Source: Icerya purchasi
Lineage: Eukaryota; Arthropoda; Insecta; Hemiptera; Monophlebidae
Direction of reading: 5' to 3'
Length of the DNA: 64,000 nt
Assembly: GCA_039619475.1 (NCBI GenBank)
Contig: CM077115.1
Location: 43,100,685-43,164,684 of the forward strand
Shown here: in pieces, positions 1 through 11,640 of the stretch
Layout of the letters: every line of letters starts with the position of its first letter
How positions within the stretch are numbered: position 1 is the first letter of the stretch
Notes under the pieces: model-generated
Seen by the model: the letters and a program-made list of their open reading frames with translations, nothing else
Databases searched by the model: none
What the model was told of the DNA's origin: nothing
Made by a program: the position numbers and the translations under genes

Positions 1-1950
1 CAGGTAGTACAAAAAACCAGTATTAACAAACAGGAGCACTGACTGGGTAGTGTTCCAGTAATTCGTCGAAAGCGATATAGACTTGAAAGTGTCTTTGAAA
101 ACTGGGAAAGAGATTGAAATGACCGTGGAAAAACTTACGAAGTATATACAAAAGTCCGCGTGCTTAGCCACACCCGGCAAGAAAGAGAAAATTCAAGTAA
201 TATATTATCCAAAGGCAATAAGGGATCAGATATCCGAAAAAAGAAAATTAAGGCAAACATGGAAAAATTATAGAAATCCAATCAACAAAAATATTCTAAA
301 TAGAGCAGGTCGGCAATTGAAGAAGGCGCTATTAGAAGCAGGAAAACAGAAATTCGGAACGAACTAATCAAGAAAAAGCGAACGTATTTGCTGAATATTT
401 ATCAACGGTATTTCAACCGCATCAAAGTGATACTCCAAGCCATGAAGAAGATATAGAAAAATATTTGCAGGTACCATTTCAGGTGTCACTCCCAATAAAG
501 CCAACATCTCCTATGGAAGTAAAGGCATACATACAAAAACATTTAAATCCAAAGAAGGCACCGGGGTATGATTTGATCACAGCTAATATCATTAAGAGAA
601 TGCCAAGAAAAGCTGTAATATTGTTGACACACATTTTCAATGCAATTTTTCAAACTGGCTACTTTCCGATACAATGGAAATTCGCTACAATAGTAATGAT
701 TCCAAAACCGATAAAACCTCAATATGAAACGACTTTGTACAGGCCTATCAGCTTATTGCCAATCTTCTCTAAACTCTTCGAAAAAATTCTGCTCAGAAGA
801 ATAAAACCTATTTTCGAAGAAAATAAAGTGATACCCGACCATCAGTTTGGTTTCAGGAACTACCACAGTACAATAGAGCAAACACACATAATAGTCGACA
901 TCATAAGCAAAAGCTTTGAAGAAAAGAAATATTGTACTACGATTTTTCTCGACGTTGAGAAATCTTTTGGCAAGATCTGGCATACCAGATTACTATATAA
1001 GCTGAAACATCAACTGCCTCATCCCTATTACCTGTTAATGAAGTCCTACCTAGCAGAAAGATACTTTCGTGTTAATGTAAATGGTGATTATTCACGAATT
1101 TACCCTATAATGTCAGGAGTACCACAAGGCAGTGTACTGGGACCCGTATTGAATCAAATTTATCCACACCACTTCCCAGAAAATAATGATACAACCATAG
1201 TTATGTTTGCTGATGACACGGCTATTTTATCAACTCATCGAGATAACATCATAGCCACCGAACAGCTACAAAATCATCTGCTATGTGTGGAGAAATGGCA
1301 TAAACAATGGAGAGTTGCAGTTAACAAATCAAAGTCAAAGCAGGTTTTGTTTACCTTAAACAAAGGGCAAAATTTGCCGATCCAGTTGAATGGACAGACA
1401 ATTTCCAATTCATGTGCTGTAAAATATCTCGGGTTACATCTTGACCAACGGCTCACCTTCAAAGATCATATTATTACAAAACGAAAGCAACTAGATATCA
1501 AATAGCCTGCGTTGGTTAATGAACAAAAATTCATCTTTATTGGTTGAAAATAAAGTGCTACAATACAGGGCAATCTTAGAACCTGTGTGGACATATGGTA
1601 TTCAAATCTGGGGAACGACGAGTATTTCAAATCTTAAAATTATACAAAGATTTCAGTCCAAACTCCTACAAGATATTTTGGCGGCACCATGGATTGTCCA
1701 TAATGATGGTATACACAAAGACCTCTACATTGCAATGGTTAAAAAAGTAATTACGACCTTTGCTAGAAGATACTTTCATCGATTTGGGAACCACATCAAT
1801 CCGCTAGCGGCTAATGTTTCGCAGAATAGCGTACGATTCAGACGATTGAAACGACACAGCCAAAGTGAACCAGAATTTCGTCCATAGTCATTAATCTGTA
1901 TAGCTCAACATAATCCAATAAATAACGTACATACAACCGACCACTGGGAA
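1..1950 (+). pseudogene. Jockey-like non-LTR retrotransposon, 5'-truncated, frameshifted ORF2
   Basis: This is a reverse transcriptase of the Jockey type, the enzyme that copies LINE RNA into the genome. Three pieces are collinear: a linker region (83-367), the RT domain (465-1505) and the C-terminal region (1519-1887). Within the 346-aa RT piece I see the fingers motif LYRPISLLPIFSKLFEKILL (residues 91-110), motif A FLDVEKSFGKIWH (161-173), the PQGSVLGP motif (about 220-227) and the catalytic box FADDTAIL (248-255). The second conserved Asp of motif A, in the usual AFDxxWH, is Gly here. The C-terminal piece has the YGIQIWG motif and an IHKDL segment typical of Jockey. The endonuclease domain is absent, either deleted or outside the window, and the stop after position 1505 breaks the frame. 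It is a dead copy. The family assignment rests on motif similarity only. Confidence 0.85.
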
Positions 1951-2154
1951 GCGTTCCACCATGGTTTACATAAAATAACATTGCTACTTATGCTTCAACT
2001 GAACAGATTGTATGCAGATAAAAAGGGGAAAAAAATTTATTAATAAAACTCTACCACAAACAAATATCAATAATATTGGGTTGTTTAATGAATTTGTGTT
2101 AAAAAAAAAAAAATCCTTCAAATTATGTACTTATTAAACAAATTAATTAAAGGA

Positions 2155-4265
2155 AAGTCAGTCAAGCATGATGTTTCATGCAAGGATTGCATATGTTAAG
2201 TTAAAGATAATTATAAATTTTTAACTTAAAAATCCATATGTTCTAAACTAGTGAAATATCTGGTAAAGTATGTATTTATAAACTAGTTTGAAATTTTTAA
2301 CTGCATATAATAACTACTATATAAAAAGGGGACACATTATTTTTCACACTATTTTGAATGTTTTGCCAACTTCGAAAGTTTTGATGAAATATGGTTTCAT
2401 TCTCTTAAAATTTTTCTTTCAATTAATATATCACACACCTGGAAAAAATATTTTTTTTTTAAATTTGGAGCTAGGGCCTTGAGAATACAAGCAGAAAGTA
2501 GTAGTATCACCTGTACTTTTTCTCTAAAGTGCTCTTTTATGTGTTTGTTTGGCATTTATTTTAGTTTCTTCAACTTTTTTACTTAAGCTACCACTTACAA
2601 GAACATACTTTTTGTTTCTTGTTTTGTACTTTTGATAAAACCTTGATCAGTTTTGAATTCCGTTGAAGGTTCTTTTAAATCCTTCAGTGTTTGATCTGGG
2701 AAACATAACTAGTTATTAATCAATGCAGTAGTCTAAAGGATCATGTTCTCAACGAAAAATTAAAATGGCTTCAGGACAGGCGTAGAGTTAAACAGGTGTT
2801 TATCTGTAATTTTATTTTGTAAAACAGTTTGGTGGAGGGGGGGTCAGGGAAGTCAACGATACCCGCATCAGTTGCCGGCGGACTGTCCCACAGTGCTCAC
2901 CGCTGCCAGTTGAACGGCTATTTTAGTGACGCGTCGGAATTTCAAGATGCCGCATTTCAAGGACCAGTGTTACTCCAATAAAATTTTGTGTTATACTTAA
3001 TGAAACGGACGCCGGGACCGTTGCCATGCAGAGAGAAACTTATGACGATAATACCATGTCCCAAAATATATTTTACCATTGGCACAAGATGTTCTAAAAG
3101 GGCAGAGAGGACATGAAGACGAAGACCGCTCTGGGTGCCCGTCAACCTCACATTCTGACCAAAATGTGAAGAAAGTGAGGGACATGTTGAACTCTGACCA
3201 ACGTCTGACTGTTAGAATGCTGGGAGATGAGTGTAATATTCCCAAAGGTACTGTGCATCGCATTGTTACTGAAGATTTGGGCATGTGGATGATCTACATG
3301 AAGATGGTTCCCAAGGTACTTTCTGATGAGCAAAAGGCTGCTCGTTCAACAATCTTGCATGACCTTTTGGAGCAGTGTGAAAGTGATCCGAATTTTTTGG
3401 ATAAAGGTGACGAACCATGGGTTTTTGAGTATAATCCGGAGTCCAAACGAAAAATAAGTGGCACACGGCGTCCAAAAAATAAGAGAATGAACGACCCCGT
3501 GTGAAAGCCATGCTCATCGCTTTTTTTTGACAAAAGAGACATTGCCCACTCAGAGTTTGTGCCACACGGACAAACAGTGAACAGTCATTTTTACTTGGAA
3601 GTCCTGAAAATGCTTAAAAGCAGAGTGAAGTGTGTCAGGAAGGAGATCGCCAACACTTGGCATCTTCATTATGACAATGCACTGTTGCACACCACCTTCA
3701 TTGTCATAGAGTACTTAGCAAAATGTTGTTGTGGCAACACTGCCCCAGCCATCATACAGTCCTGACTTGGCACCATCAGACTTCTTGTTTCCAAAGATCA
3801 AGAAGGAACTCAAGAGCCACTATTTCGGAACTTGGGAAACCATCCAAAAAGCAACGATGAGGTGCTTGAAGGAGATTCCCATCAACGCCTTCCGGGATGC
3901 GTTCAGCAACTAGGAAAAACGTTGGTGCCGGTGTTCTGTTGTGGAAGGAAGTTACTTTGAAGAATTTTAGTTGCTTGTACCTATATCTGCAGTAAATATT
4001 TTTTCCTGGACTCATTTAACTTACTTTTGGGACAAACTGTGTATTCTTGCTAGTTTTTTACTATGTTTAGTGCTCAAAAATTGTCCTAAAGTTATACATC
4101 GTTTTAAAGGGAATTCTAATTGTAATTTATGATCAAAATTTTAAATTTATAAGTCTAGTCATTCCTGAATTATTAAATTTTATTTGATATTTTTGTAATT
4201 TCTGAACTATCTTATAGGATTCCATATATTATGTGTATGGAATCCTCAAAAGAAATCTTATTAAA
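2155..4265 (+). repeat. Dispersed repeat with terminal hairpin, split by a mariner insertion
   Basis: The left part (about 2155-2830) begins with a CAAGCATGATGTTTCATGC block. The right part (about 4031-4265) ends in a perfect-looking hairpin at 4217-4245 with arms GGATTCCATA / TATGGAATCC. The same left block and the same hairpin occur, uninterrupted, at 48565-49640, and the left block recurs at 56199-56460. The intervening 2836-4030 is mariner transposase sequence. The simplest reading is that the mariner inserted into an older copy of this repeat. No coding capacity was recognised in the repeat itself. A Helitron-like origin was considered because of the 3' hairpin, but the ends do not fit well. 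Confidence 0.6.
2836..4030 (+). pseudogene. Mariner-family (DD34D) transposase, degenerate
   Basis: The translated pieces read as one mariner transposase (cut-and-paste DNA transposase) broken by frameshifts. The N-terminal helix-turn-helix segment is at 3079-3340 (NVKKVRDMLNSDQRLTVRML, then CNIPKGTVHRIVTEDLG). It is followed by a stretch ending in WVFEYNPESK (about 3418-3450), where WVF and YxPESK mark the first catalytic block. The block VPHGQTVNSHFYLEVL starts near 3559. The second catalytic region DNALLHTTFIVIEYLAK is near 3673-3723, and the terminal YSPDLAPSDFLFPKIKKEL block is near 3745-3810. At least three frameshifts separate these, so it cannot encode an active enzyme. The final catalytic Asp (APSDF) is retained. 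The element appears to sit inside a dispersed repeat. Confidence 0.85.
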
Positions 4266-4269
4266 TCGT

Positions 4270-5050
4270 TCAATTTAAAATATTCTAAGACTATAATAAA
4301 TTTTCAAATATAGAAAAAATATTAGGTCCATCATTTATGCAATTACTTCTTGTAGTAAACAAACAATTTTATTGTGAATAAATTTAATATATGAAACATT
4401 TCAGGTACTATAACCATTTTATAGCGGTTGAAATTCACTTAAAAAACTATTTAACCTTTATCATTAAACATGAAATTTAAACGGATAAATATGGAAAAAA
4501 GAATGACAGATGTAAGTTAAAGTGTAATTATTATATATATATATTTTTTTTTTTTGGAAATAGACAAATAAAAAACTCAAATTAGAAACAATTTTATTAA
4601 AAAGACCGCGAGTTATCATAGCTGAACACTGCTAATAGTGTCTATATAAACAAATTTTGTTAAATCACTTTTCTAGAATTATTTATAACTTAATGAAGTC
4701 ATAAATGTAAAGTAGTTTATAAATTTCATTATATGAAATAAATATATTTTTAATTTTAGTGAAATTTAAACTAATAGATAAAAATAAAAAAGTATATAAG
4801 TTCAAAATCCTTTCAGTTTAAATTTATCAAAAAAAAAAAATTTACTCTATAAATATATAATTGTTATGTAAACATAAATGAAAATATTTGTTTGGTTGAT
4901 TTTTTTTTTTGTTCTTATAAATAATTTTACATTTTATTATATCATTTTAGTTGTATATTTCTTAATCTATTTGTTTATTTTTAATGCTGGTCGAATTAAC
5001 CACCGACAAAATAATATTGAAAATAAATATTTTTTATACACCGGCGTATT
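4270..5050. other. AT-rich intergenic stretch, no gene seen
   Basis: Strongly AT-rich sequence with A and T runs and a short (TA)n tract near 4532-4544. The only long open frame (4878-5072) encodes a Phe/Ile/Tyr-rich composition artefact. It probably contains the promoter of the sulfhydryl oxidase gene that starts at 5065, but I recognise no specific site. Confidence 0.5.
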
Positions 5051-5064
5051 TTTAAAAAAAAAAA

Positions 5065-6454
5065 ATGCCTAGCCATCGTGACCGCTATGTCGAATTTGAA
5101 AATAGTGGTGATTATTTAATTGGACGATCAAAGTCAAGACTTGATTCAAAGGAACAAAAACCTTGTAGAGCCTGTATGGATTTTACATCATGGGCTAAGT
5201 TTCAAAAGGTAATTTTATCTTCGCGATTTCCTGTTCAACAGTAGTTACAAAGTATTCTTATAATTAGTACATAGTGATATATTTAAATATGCCTTTAGGA
5301 TGGAGTTCAGAATAAAGTACAAAATGTACACGCTCGTAATGATTGTCCGTTGGATAAAGATGAATTGGGTAATCGTAACTTTTTCTTTTTTGAAATTATG
5401 TATGAGTACTTTATGGACATAAAAAAATGTAAATTTATCTTTATCTAATATTAATAAGAAATAATAAGTATATTGCTAAAATATTCAGGTAGAAAGACAT
5501 GGTCTTATTTGCATACGATGGCTGCGTATTACCCCGACAATGCTACACCCGAAGTTCAGAGAAATATGAAACAATTTTTTGAACGTTTTACCCAATTTTA
5601 TCCGTGCCAAATTTGTGCAAATGATTTTTCTAAAATGTAGGTATATTATAAGATGTCAATATACAAAAGTATTACAAATGAAAACAGTATAAAGGGTTAT
5701 TTCTTTATACTAATATGTATATTTCTATTATTTATATATAGTAAATTACGTTATACACACATTTAAGTGAAGCAACTAGAATTGTATTAAATGTTATAAC
5801 TGAAAACTATTGCGGAATAATTTTTTTTTTTACCAATATTGCCGGCGCATGGTAAGCGTTGTATTCTTCGTATTGCAATCAATATAATATATATATATAA
5901 ATCTGTATTTTCTCGATTTACTAAAATATTCGAGGAATCGCTCTTAAACTTAGCGATTTTATTGGTCATTAGACAAGAATTGCCAAGAAGATATCAGAAA
6001 TCACAACATTTATCTTTTTAAACACTAGAAGGCAAAACAAAAAATGTGATATATCCAAATGCATTATATTCATATTGACATTCAATTGTATTATTAATGG
6101 CAATCTAATTCTTATTATTACAATAATTTACATTTTTAATTTTTGCGATAACAAAGCATGCTAGTTTCAATGCGAGTTTTAACATTAAAAAAATAGTAAT
6201 AAATAAAGCTTATATACATAATAATTGTTGAATTTTATATGTTATAAAAAATGAAGAAACAAAATAAATTATTTCTTTCTTGCGTTTAAAGAATTACAGA
6301 GCGACCTCCTGAAACTAGCTCTCAGGCCACACTAAGTCAATGGTTATGCTGGGCTCACAATTCTGTGAATCGTAAATTGGGAAAACCAGAATTTGATTGT
6401 TCATTAGTGGACCAACGATGGCTCACAGGCTGGAAAGATGGCTCTTGCGACTGA
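5065..6454 (+). CDS. GFER: FAD-linked sulfhydryl oxidase ALR (Erv1/GFER family), 4 exons, 174 aa
   Basis: Exons are 5065-5208, 5299-5368, 5489-5636 and 6292-6454. All introns are GT-AG, and the exons join in frame to 525 nt. The family oxidises the import receptor Mia40 in the mitochondrial intermembrane space, passing electrons through FAD to cytochrome c or oxygen. The start is supported by an in-frame TAA at 5053-5055. The protein carries the distal shuttle disulfide C34-R-A-C37, the conserved DCP Cys (C64), the FAD-proximal active disulfide C111-Q-I-C114 after FTQFYP, and the [16 protein letters not shown] flavin-binding motif. The structural pair C140/C157 is 16 residues apart, and the ending is GWKDGSCD. 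Presence of the KPCRAC shuttle pair suggests the mitochondrial form. A polyadenylation signal AATAAA lies about 35 bp after the stop. All key cysteines are intact, so it should be functional. An upstream non-coding exon cannot be excluded. Confidence 0.95.
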
Positions 6455-6487
6455 TTAGAAAAACAGCTAAACTAATGAAATTTATGG

Positions 6488-6493
6488 AATAAA
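6488..6493 (+). promoter_or_regulatory. Probable polyadenylation signal AATAAA of the ALR gene
   Basis: An AATAAA hexamer lies roughly 35 bases downstream of the sulfhydryl oxidase stop codon (6452-6454), the only such signal directly following the gene. Assigned by position and motif. Confidence 0.5.
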
Positions 6494-7149
6494 AGTAGGA
6501 GTTATTTTTTAAATACGTAAACATGCGTATGAAATGAAATAAGTTTGCGCGTCTATATCGCGCAATCATGTTCTAAGTTGAATTACTATATTAAATTTTT
6601 ATTATATTTATATAACTGTTTATTATAAATATCGTGATCTAGTTACCGCGGAACAGTGTATAAGGTCGCTTGTTTATGAACGTAGTCAAAGACACATTTC
6701 GTTCGTTCATAAATGTATTCAAAGGAGACTGATATTTATTGGTTGCAATATATTGTTCATTTGAAAAGTTCAATATATGTCATATTTTAGACATTACAAT
6801 TTTTTTTTTATTTTTAACTTATTAATTGGAATTTATTTAAGGTAAAAATTATTAATTTAAGTTGAATATTTTTTATGAATAATAACAATTTAAGGCCCTA
6901 AAAGGCAAAAGCCCGTCTGTTGGTGTCGTTACTTTTATTATTGTTTATTTTTAATATACTATACAAATACAAGCTGTTCCGCTTAATTGTAAATTTACTC
7001 GAGAGAAAATTGTAGTACAAAGTTCTATTCGTAATTGGTACATGTACTCAAAAATAACATAGAGGTAACTTGATCTCTGTGATAAAAATAATGATGTTAA
7101 ATGTGTAAATATATTTCACGTAAGTTTAAATCGATGCAATTTATTAAGC

Positions 7150-7235
7150 TAGCTACTGTGGCGTAATTGATTAGGCAGTGATACTCCGTACGGGTAGGAC
7201 TGGATTTCAATCCTGTTGCCGCATATTGAAACATC
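7150..7235 (+). repeat. tRNA-like SINE head (candidate)
   Basis: GTGGCGTAATTGATTAGGC resembles a Pol III box A region. GGATTTCAATCC about 45 bases later resembles box B. The ends GTGGCG and TTGCCGC can pair like an acceptor stem with wobbles. The T arm does not form a proper 7-base loop, so this is a degenerate tRNA-derived element and not a functional tRNA gene. Confidence 0.3.
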
Positions 7236-7368
7236 TAAAAATTACACTTTCGCTAGGTTGATGCCCATAGTTGACGCCCCCCTCTCAAAAAATCTCCCCA
7301 CTTCTCCTGTTCAACTTTTAAATTTTTTATTTATTTTCTACTAGTTTTGTTAATATAGTTATTACAAC

Positions 7369-8482
7369 TACAGTCGACTCGCGATTATACAAATTAATTG
7401 GGCGGCCAGCCGATCGGGATAGTAAAAAATTCGGATACGCCGGAGTTCAAGGTTAAATACTGCAAATTAAATGAAAAAATGAAAATTAACTTATCCTATA
7501 AAAGAGTAATACATGAAAATTAACTTACGGTGTAGATTAACTAGTTTTTAGAGAAGTCTGTGATTAAGGTCTATGCCTTTCGCTGCATTCTCTTCCTTGC
7601 CGATATATCTCGCCACTTGCGTAAACAAATGATATCAGTGGGTAACGCTTCTTTCTGTTGAGTAATGTACTCCAGCGCTACTTCGATCGCCTTCTCATCC
7701 TTGTGGTATAACACTTTGAAGGAGCTCGTTATGCACATATTTTCTTCAACTGGATCCTCGTTGAGTACCATGATATCCTCATCTGCCATTTCTTCGATCT
7801 CGTCGCTGCCCATCCATTCTGCAACGTCATCCGTATTACTACCCGTTTCACATCCTGGAATATTTTTTATTAGAAAAACAAGCTCCCCGTTGTTTTTTGA
7901 ACTGTTCAAATCACATTTGTTAATTTCATCTCATTTATCACCAACTTTATGATCTAATAATATTTTTCACGACCGCACTAATGCTGTCGAACTAATCTCT
8001 TCCCATCCCTCAGATAACCAAGTGATAACATCAAGTATATCAACTGATTTTAAAGGAACCTGACAGTCCTCATCATTTTCAACGCTTGATATTAGTCTGG
8101 TTAGAAGGAAGGCCTCTAAGATTCCTTGATCCGTAGGTTGACGAATCGATGTAACATTTGCTGGAAGAAACATATTTACCTTTATATCACCATCTTGTAA
8201 CTCCTCAATTGCCGGATTGGAGCATTGTCGAGAATAAGGATTGCTTTTCTCCTCGGTAACTGTTTGTCGGTCAAATGTTTCGCAACTGTGGGCACAAACT
8301 CTTTGCGAAACCAAATTTTAAAAATTTCACAGCATCTTCATTTGCAGCAAATATAAACAAATATTCAGATACGTACTTGCATATAGCTGTGGATTTTATA
8401 AAAGCGCTTTGGCTTTTTCTTCTTTTTTTATTTATTTTTATTTTTTTGAAAACGGAGTCCGAATAATCGCGAGTTGACTGTA
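7369..8482 (-). mobile_element. pogo/Tigger-type DNA transposon remnant with TIRs and TA target
   Basis: The ends CAGTCGACTCGCGATTAT (7371-7388) and ATAATCGCGAGTTGACTG (8463-8480) are inverted repeats with one mismatch in 18. Each is flanked by TA, the pogo/Tc1 target. Inside on the minus strand, 7967-8314 encodes the C-terminal part of a Tigger/jerky-like transposase: DGDIKVNMFLPANVTSIRQP then TDQGILEAF, where the DGDI and QPTDQG blocks are the family hallmark. 7571-7909 continues it with an acidic tail (DEIEEMADEDIMVLNEDP). Both pieces lack the helix-turn-helix and the upstream catalytic Asp residues, and a frameshift and stops separate them. It is an internally deleted, non-functional copy. 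Confidence 0.8.
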
Positions 8483-8519
8483 CCTACAATGTATCATCTA
8501 CGTTTACATTTCTGAATTT

Positions 8520-9240
8520 AATGCAATTAGTTTATCCAAATTTCTGATATGTTTCACCTTTACATGCTTCTGTACATCACTAAATGTACTTCTGACAGAT
8601 TAAAAAAACATTATTTTAGTGCAATTTCTTTCTTTTTATACCACGAAGCGTACTTCACGACATTGTCTAGATATATAAACATTCTAAAATTCTCATCGTA
8701 ATTAGTTAATGTATTTGTGCATGTTGCTATTATTATACCTTGCTCTGCATCGCAATATTGAAGGCTTTCACTAAGTTTACTATTTATTTTAGTTTGTTTT
8801 TCTAAAGTTAATTGCTAAGCTTTATATTTCCCTACAATCTTAATTTTTTTCATATCTTATAATAATGCTTTATGTTTGACTGTGTCAGATACGTTAATCT
8901 AATCTAGAAATGTTACTACAGGTTTATTATCTTCGACTAGATGTTTATTTACGATATGTGAAGGTTTTTTTTTTTTTTCCAGTATATTTACTGCAGGTTT
9001 ACCTTCGTCAAATCCAAACTATTTATTATCTTTCAAAAAATTTATCAAATTACAAAATGTTCTGAAATTTTTCATCATCAAAATTAACATTGTCGGTTTT
9101 ATGTACACTTAAAATTTTTAAGTCTAATAATTCCCGTTTTTGTGGATTACCCAGTACTATTTTTACTAGTTCCAGTTTCTGATAATTTTAGGGTTCGATG
9201 AAATAACGCGCATACCTACAACACATATAAAAATAAATTG
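8520..9240 (-). pseudogene. Degenerate non-LTR reverse transcriptase fragment
   Basis: On the minus strand, frame-shifted pieces resemble the fingers/palm of a LINE RT. A segment with KPSHIVNKHLVEDNKPVVTF corresponds to the region before motif A. It is followed by DTVKHKALL (the usual AFDTVxHxxLL) and then by a segment reading INSKLSESLQ with EQGIII (the usual PQGTVLGP), and NYDENF beyond it. Many stops and indels are present. The similarity is to Jockey/CR1-like enzymes, but the copy is too eroded for a clade call. Confidence 0.55.
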
Positions 9241-11640
9241 AATTATTTCTAGCATCTAATTATTAACTTTTAAATAAAAAACACTACTGATGTACACGAA
9301 TTTCTATAATTGAAGTTTTAGTGAAATATTTATTAAATTTTTGCGAAATATCGATGTTGATAATTTATTAACAATATAGACAATTAAATCGTGTATTTAT
9401 TTATTTCTATAATATTATTTATGACCTTTTAAGTTATTTTTATCATTATTGTTAACTAAAATATTTTTTCTGTTAAATATAGAATAGGTTATTTCTGTAA
9501 TGTTTCTGATGATGAATATTCCATTTATTTTTTAATAGATGCTTCTCTATAAATTTCAATGAATAAATATTTAGCTGAGTTATGTGTGGATGATTATTTG
9601 AATTAGTCTTTTTTTGAAAATAGACGGACCCATTTAATATTATCTATCTATTTCGTTTAATTACGTCAAAAATTAGAAAGCTGTCTTTTTAATATTTCTT
9701 TTGTTAATGCTATCTTGTATAAAAATTATGTGTAATCACCATAACAAATCGGGCTTTGCAGTGCTATCTTTAATTTTATTGTTTTTAGTTTTTAAAACTT
9801 TGTTCGCTATACATGCTGCTATCTGTTGAGAGTGGTTAATTAATTTACCCGACCGAATAGTCATCGCAGTTAACCATGTAGGTAGAGTGTGTGTGTGTGT
9901 GTGTACATAAAGGGATGATATTATTGCAAACCGTGTACACTGCTTTAGGGGTTGCGTACATGCGCATGAATGCAGCTGCACATAATGCGCACTAGATGAG
10001 TGTGAGTATAATGCACAATTAAGACAGATTAAAACATTATCAGTATCGACGATCTCGAATATTAAATAAATCACCGCTCTAACTTTATATTTGGTTGCAA
10101 TATATATTTATATATATATATCCACTGTAAAGATAATTTATGTATACGGTAATCTTAAAATACGCGTATATAAAAATAAATGTTATTAATTTAAAGCTTT
10201 CTTTTGTTGCTTTCCATCGTTGTTTTAGTTATCACGAATAAAATTAATCTTGTTGAAATAAGCGTTGTTAATTTGTTACGAAGACACTGAAGGCAATGAG
10301 TTTAGTAAATTCTCTATTTTCCCTCTACTTAAACTTATGATTTATTTATACGAGCAAGATAGGTGTAGAGCCTATCTTCATCGATGTCAAAAAGAAGTAT
10401 AATGAAAAGAAAGTCGTTTTAGTTGTGAAAGCGAGAAAAAATAAAACGAGAATTCAATAAAATTAAGATTCTTTCCATCGCATAAAAAAATAATAATGGT
10501 AATAAATTTTTCTGAGCTTTTATTATTTTATGTATTTTGCATATATGTTGTTTCAATACACGATTTTCTACAGCGTTTACATGAATAGTCTCTTAAGGAA
10601 ATTTGTTAATTAGTGAAACAAATGGATTTCTTTTTATGATGCTTAATAATTTCCCTATCGATGTGCTCCTTTTAATTAAATGAATGAAATTAATATTACG
10701 TATTCATTGTTCCTTATCATTCTGATCGTATAATCTTCTATATCACCGAAAAATAATTTTATACTTTTATTTGGCAATCTTTATACTATGAGATTACATT
10801 TATCACTTTTTTATTACCATATTCAAATTCTCTTTATACTATGATATCAAAGAACTCTTATTTAATGTCTTTTGTGATGAAATTTATATTTAATTGCATA
10901 AATATAATAATATCTATAAAATTTTGTTAGCTTTTTATAATAAATTTGTTGTCCGGTTTTGTGTTATTATAATTAAGTTCTGTGTTTTTATTTCTAACAT
11001 TTCTCGGAAATTTATTTTTAAACATATCGAAAATTCACCTTAATTTTTCCTGAAATTAATATAATAGTTGCATGAAGTTTTATGTACCATCTTTTATTCT
11101 TTTCAGCATGATTATGTTAATTAATTGTTATCTTTATAAACGTGTTATTTGTATTGCGACTGATAGGAGTCATGTAAATAATTGACGATTATAAAGTACT
11201 TATCATAAAATTCTGTTTACGTTGACAATACATCATTCATCTACGTAAACACAACTTATAAGTAATTATGAAGAGAAAAAAAATACATTTTCTTTTCAAT
11301 ATTGGACCATGTTATACCCTACTATGTTAAAACATCGATTGACATCATATTCAACTTCATACCATGATCAATTTTTATGAAATTAAACTAATTTTTCTTA
11401 TCTTAAATTGTTAAAACAAATAATGATTCTTCATTAGTATGTATCGAAAGTATGCAGCACCATTTGTTCCAGTGGAAAGATGTCATAAGATTCTATTTAT
11501 TGCATTTGTACTCATAGTCATACAATTGTGTTTTTTTTATTATTATTCTGTACCGGAAAACAATTATATCGCGAAATTTCCAGTTACAATTTTTTTATTT
11601 CTTCTTACCCATCTATTCAGTGTAACTGACGCTTTATTCC
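9240..11640. other. AT-rich intergenic sequence, no gene recognised
   Basis: No exon-like or conserved protein segment was found. It contains a (TG)n tract near 9888-9903 and a (TA)n tract near 10103-10120. The open frame at 9736-10074 on the minus strand reads through the TG repeat (HTHTHT) and looks spurious. Confidence 0.5.

Noticed and set aside
753..983. Minus-strand open frames inside the Jockey-like RT (also 1274-1462)
   Set aside because: They are antisense shadows of a clear reverse transcriptase frame.
2997..3565. Several minus-strand open frames over the mariner element
   Set aside because: They are shadows of the degenerate transposase coding strand.
4878..5072. 64-codon open frame just before the ALR gene
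   Set aside because: Its composition is dominated by Phe, Ile and Tyr from T-rich DNA. The ALR start at 5065 has its own in-frame upstream stop.
9736..10074. 112-codon minus-strand open frame
   Set aside because: It reads through a TG microsatellite (HTHTHT) and has no family motif or splice context.
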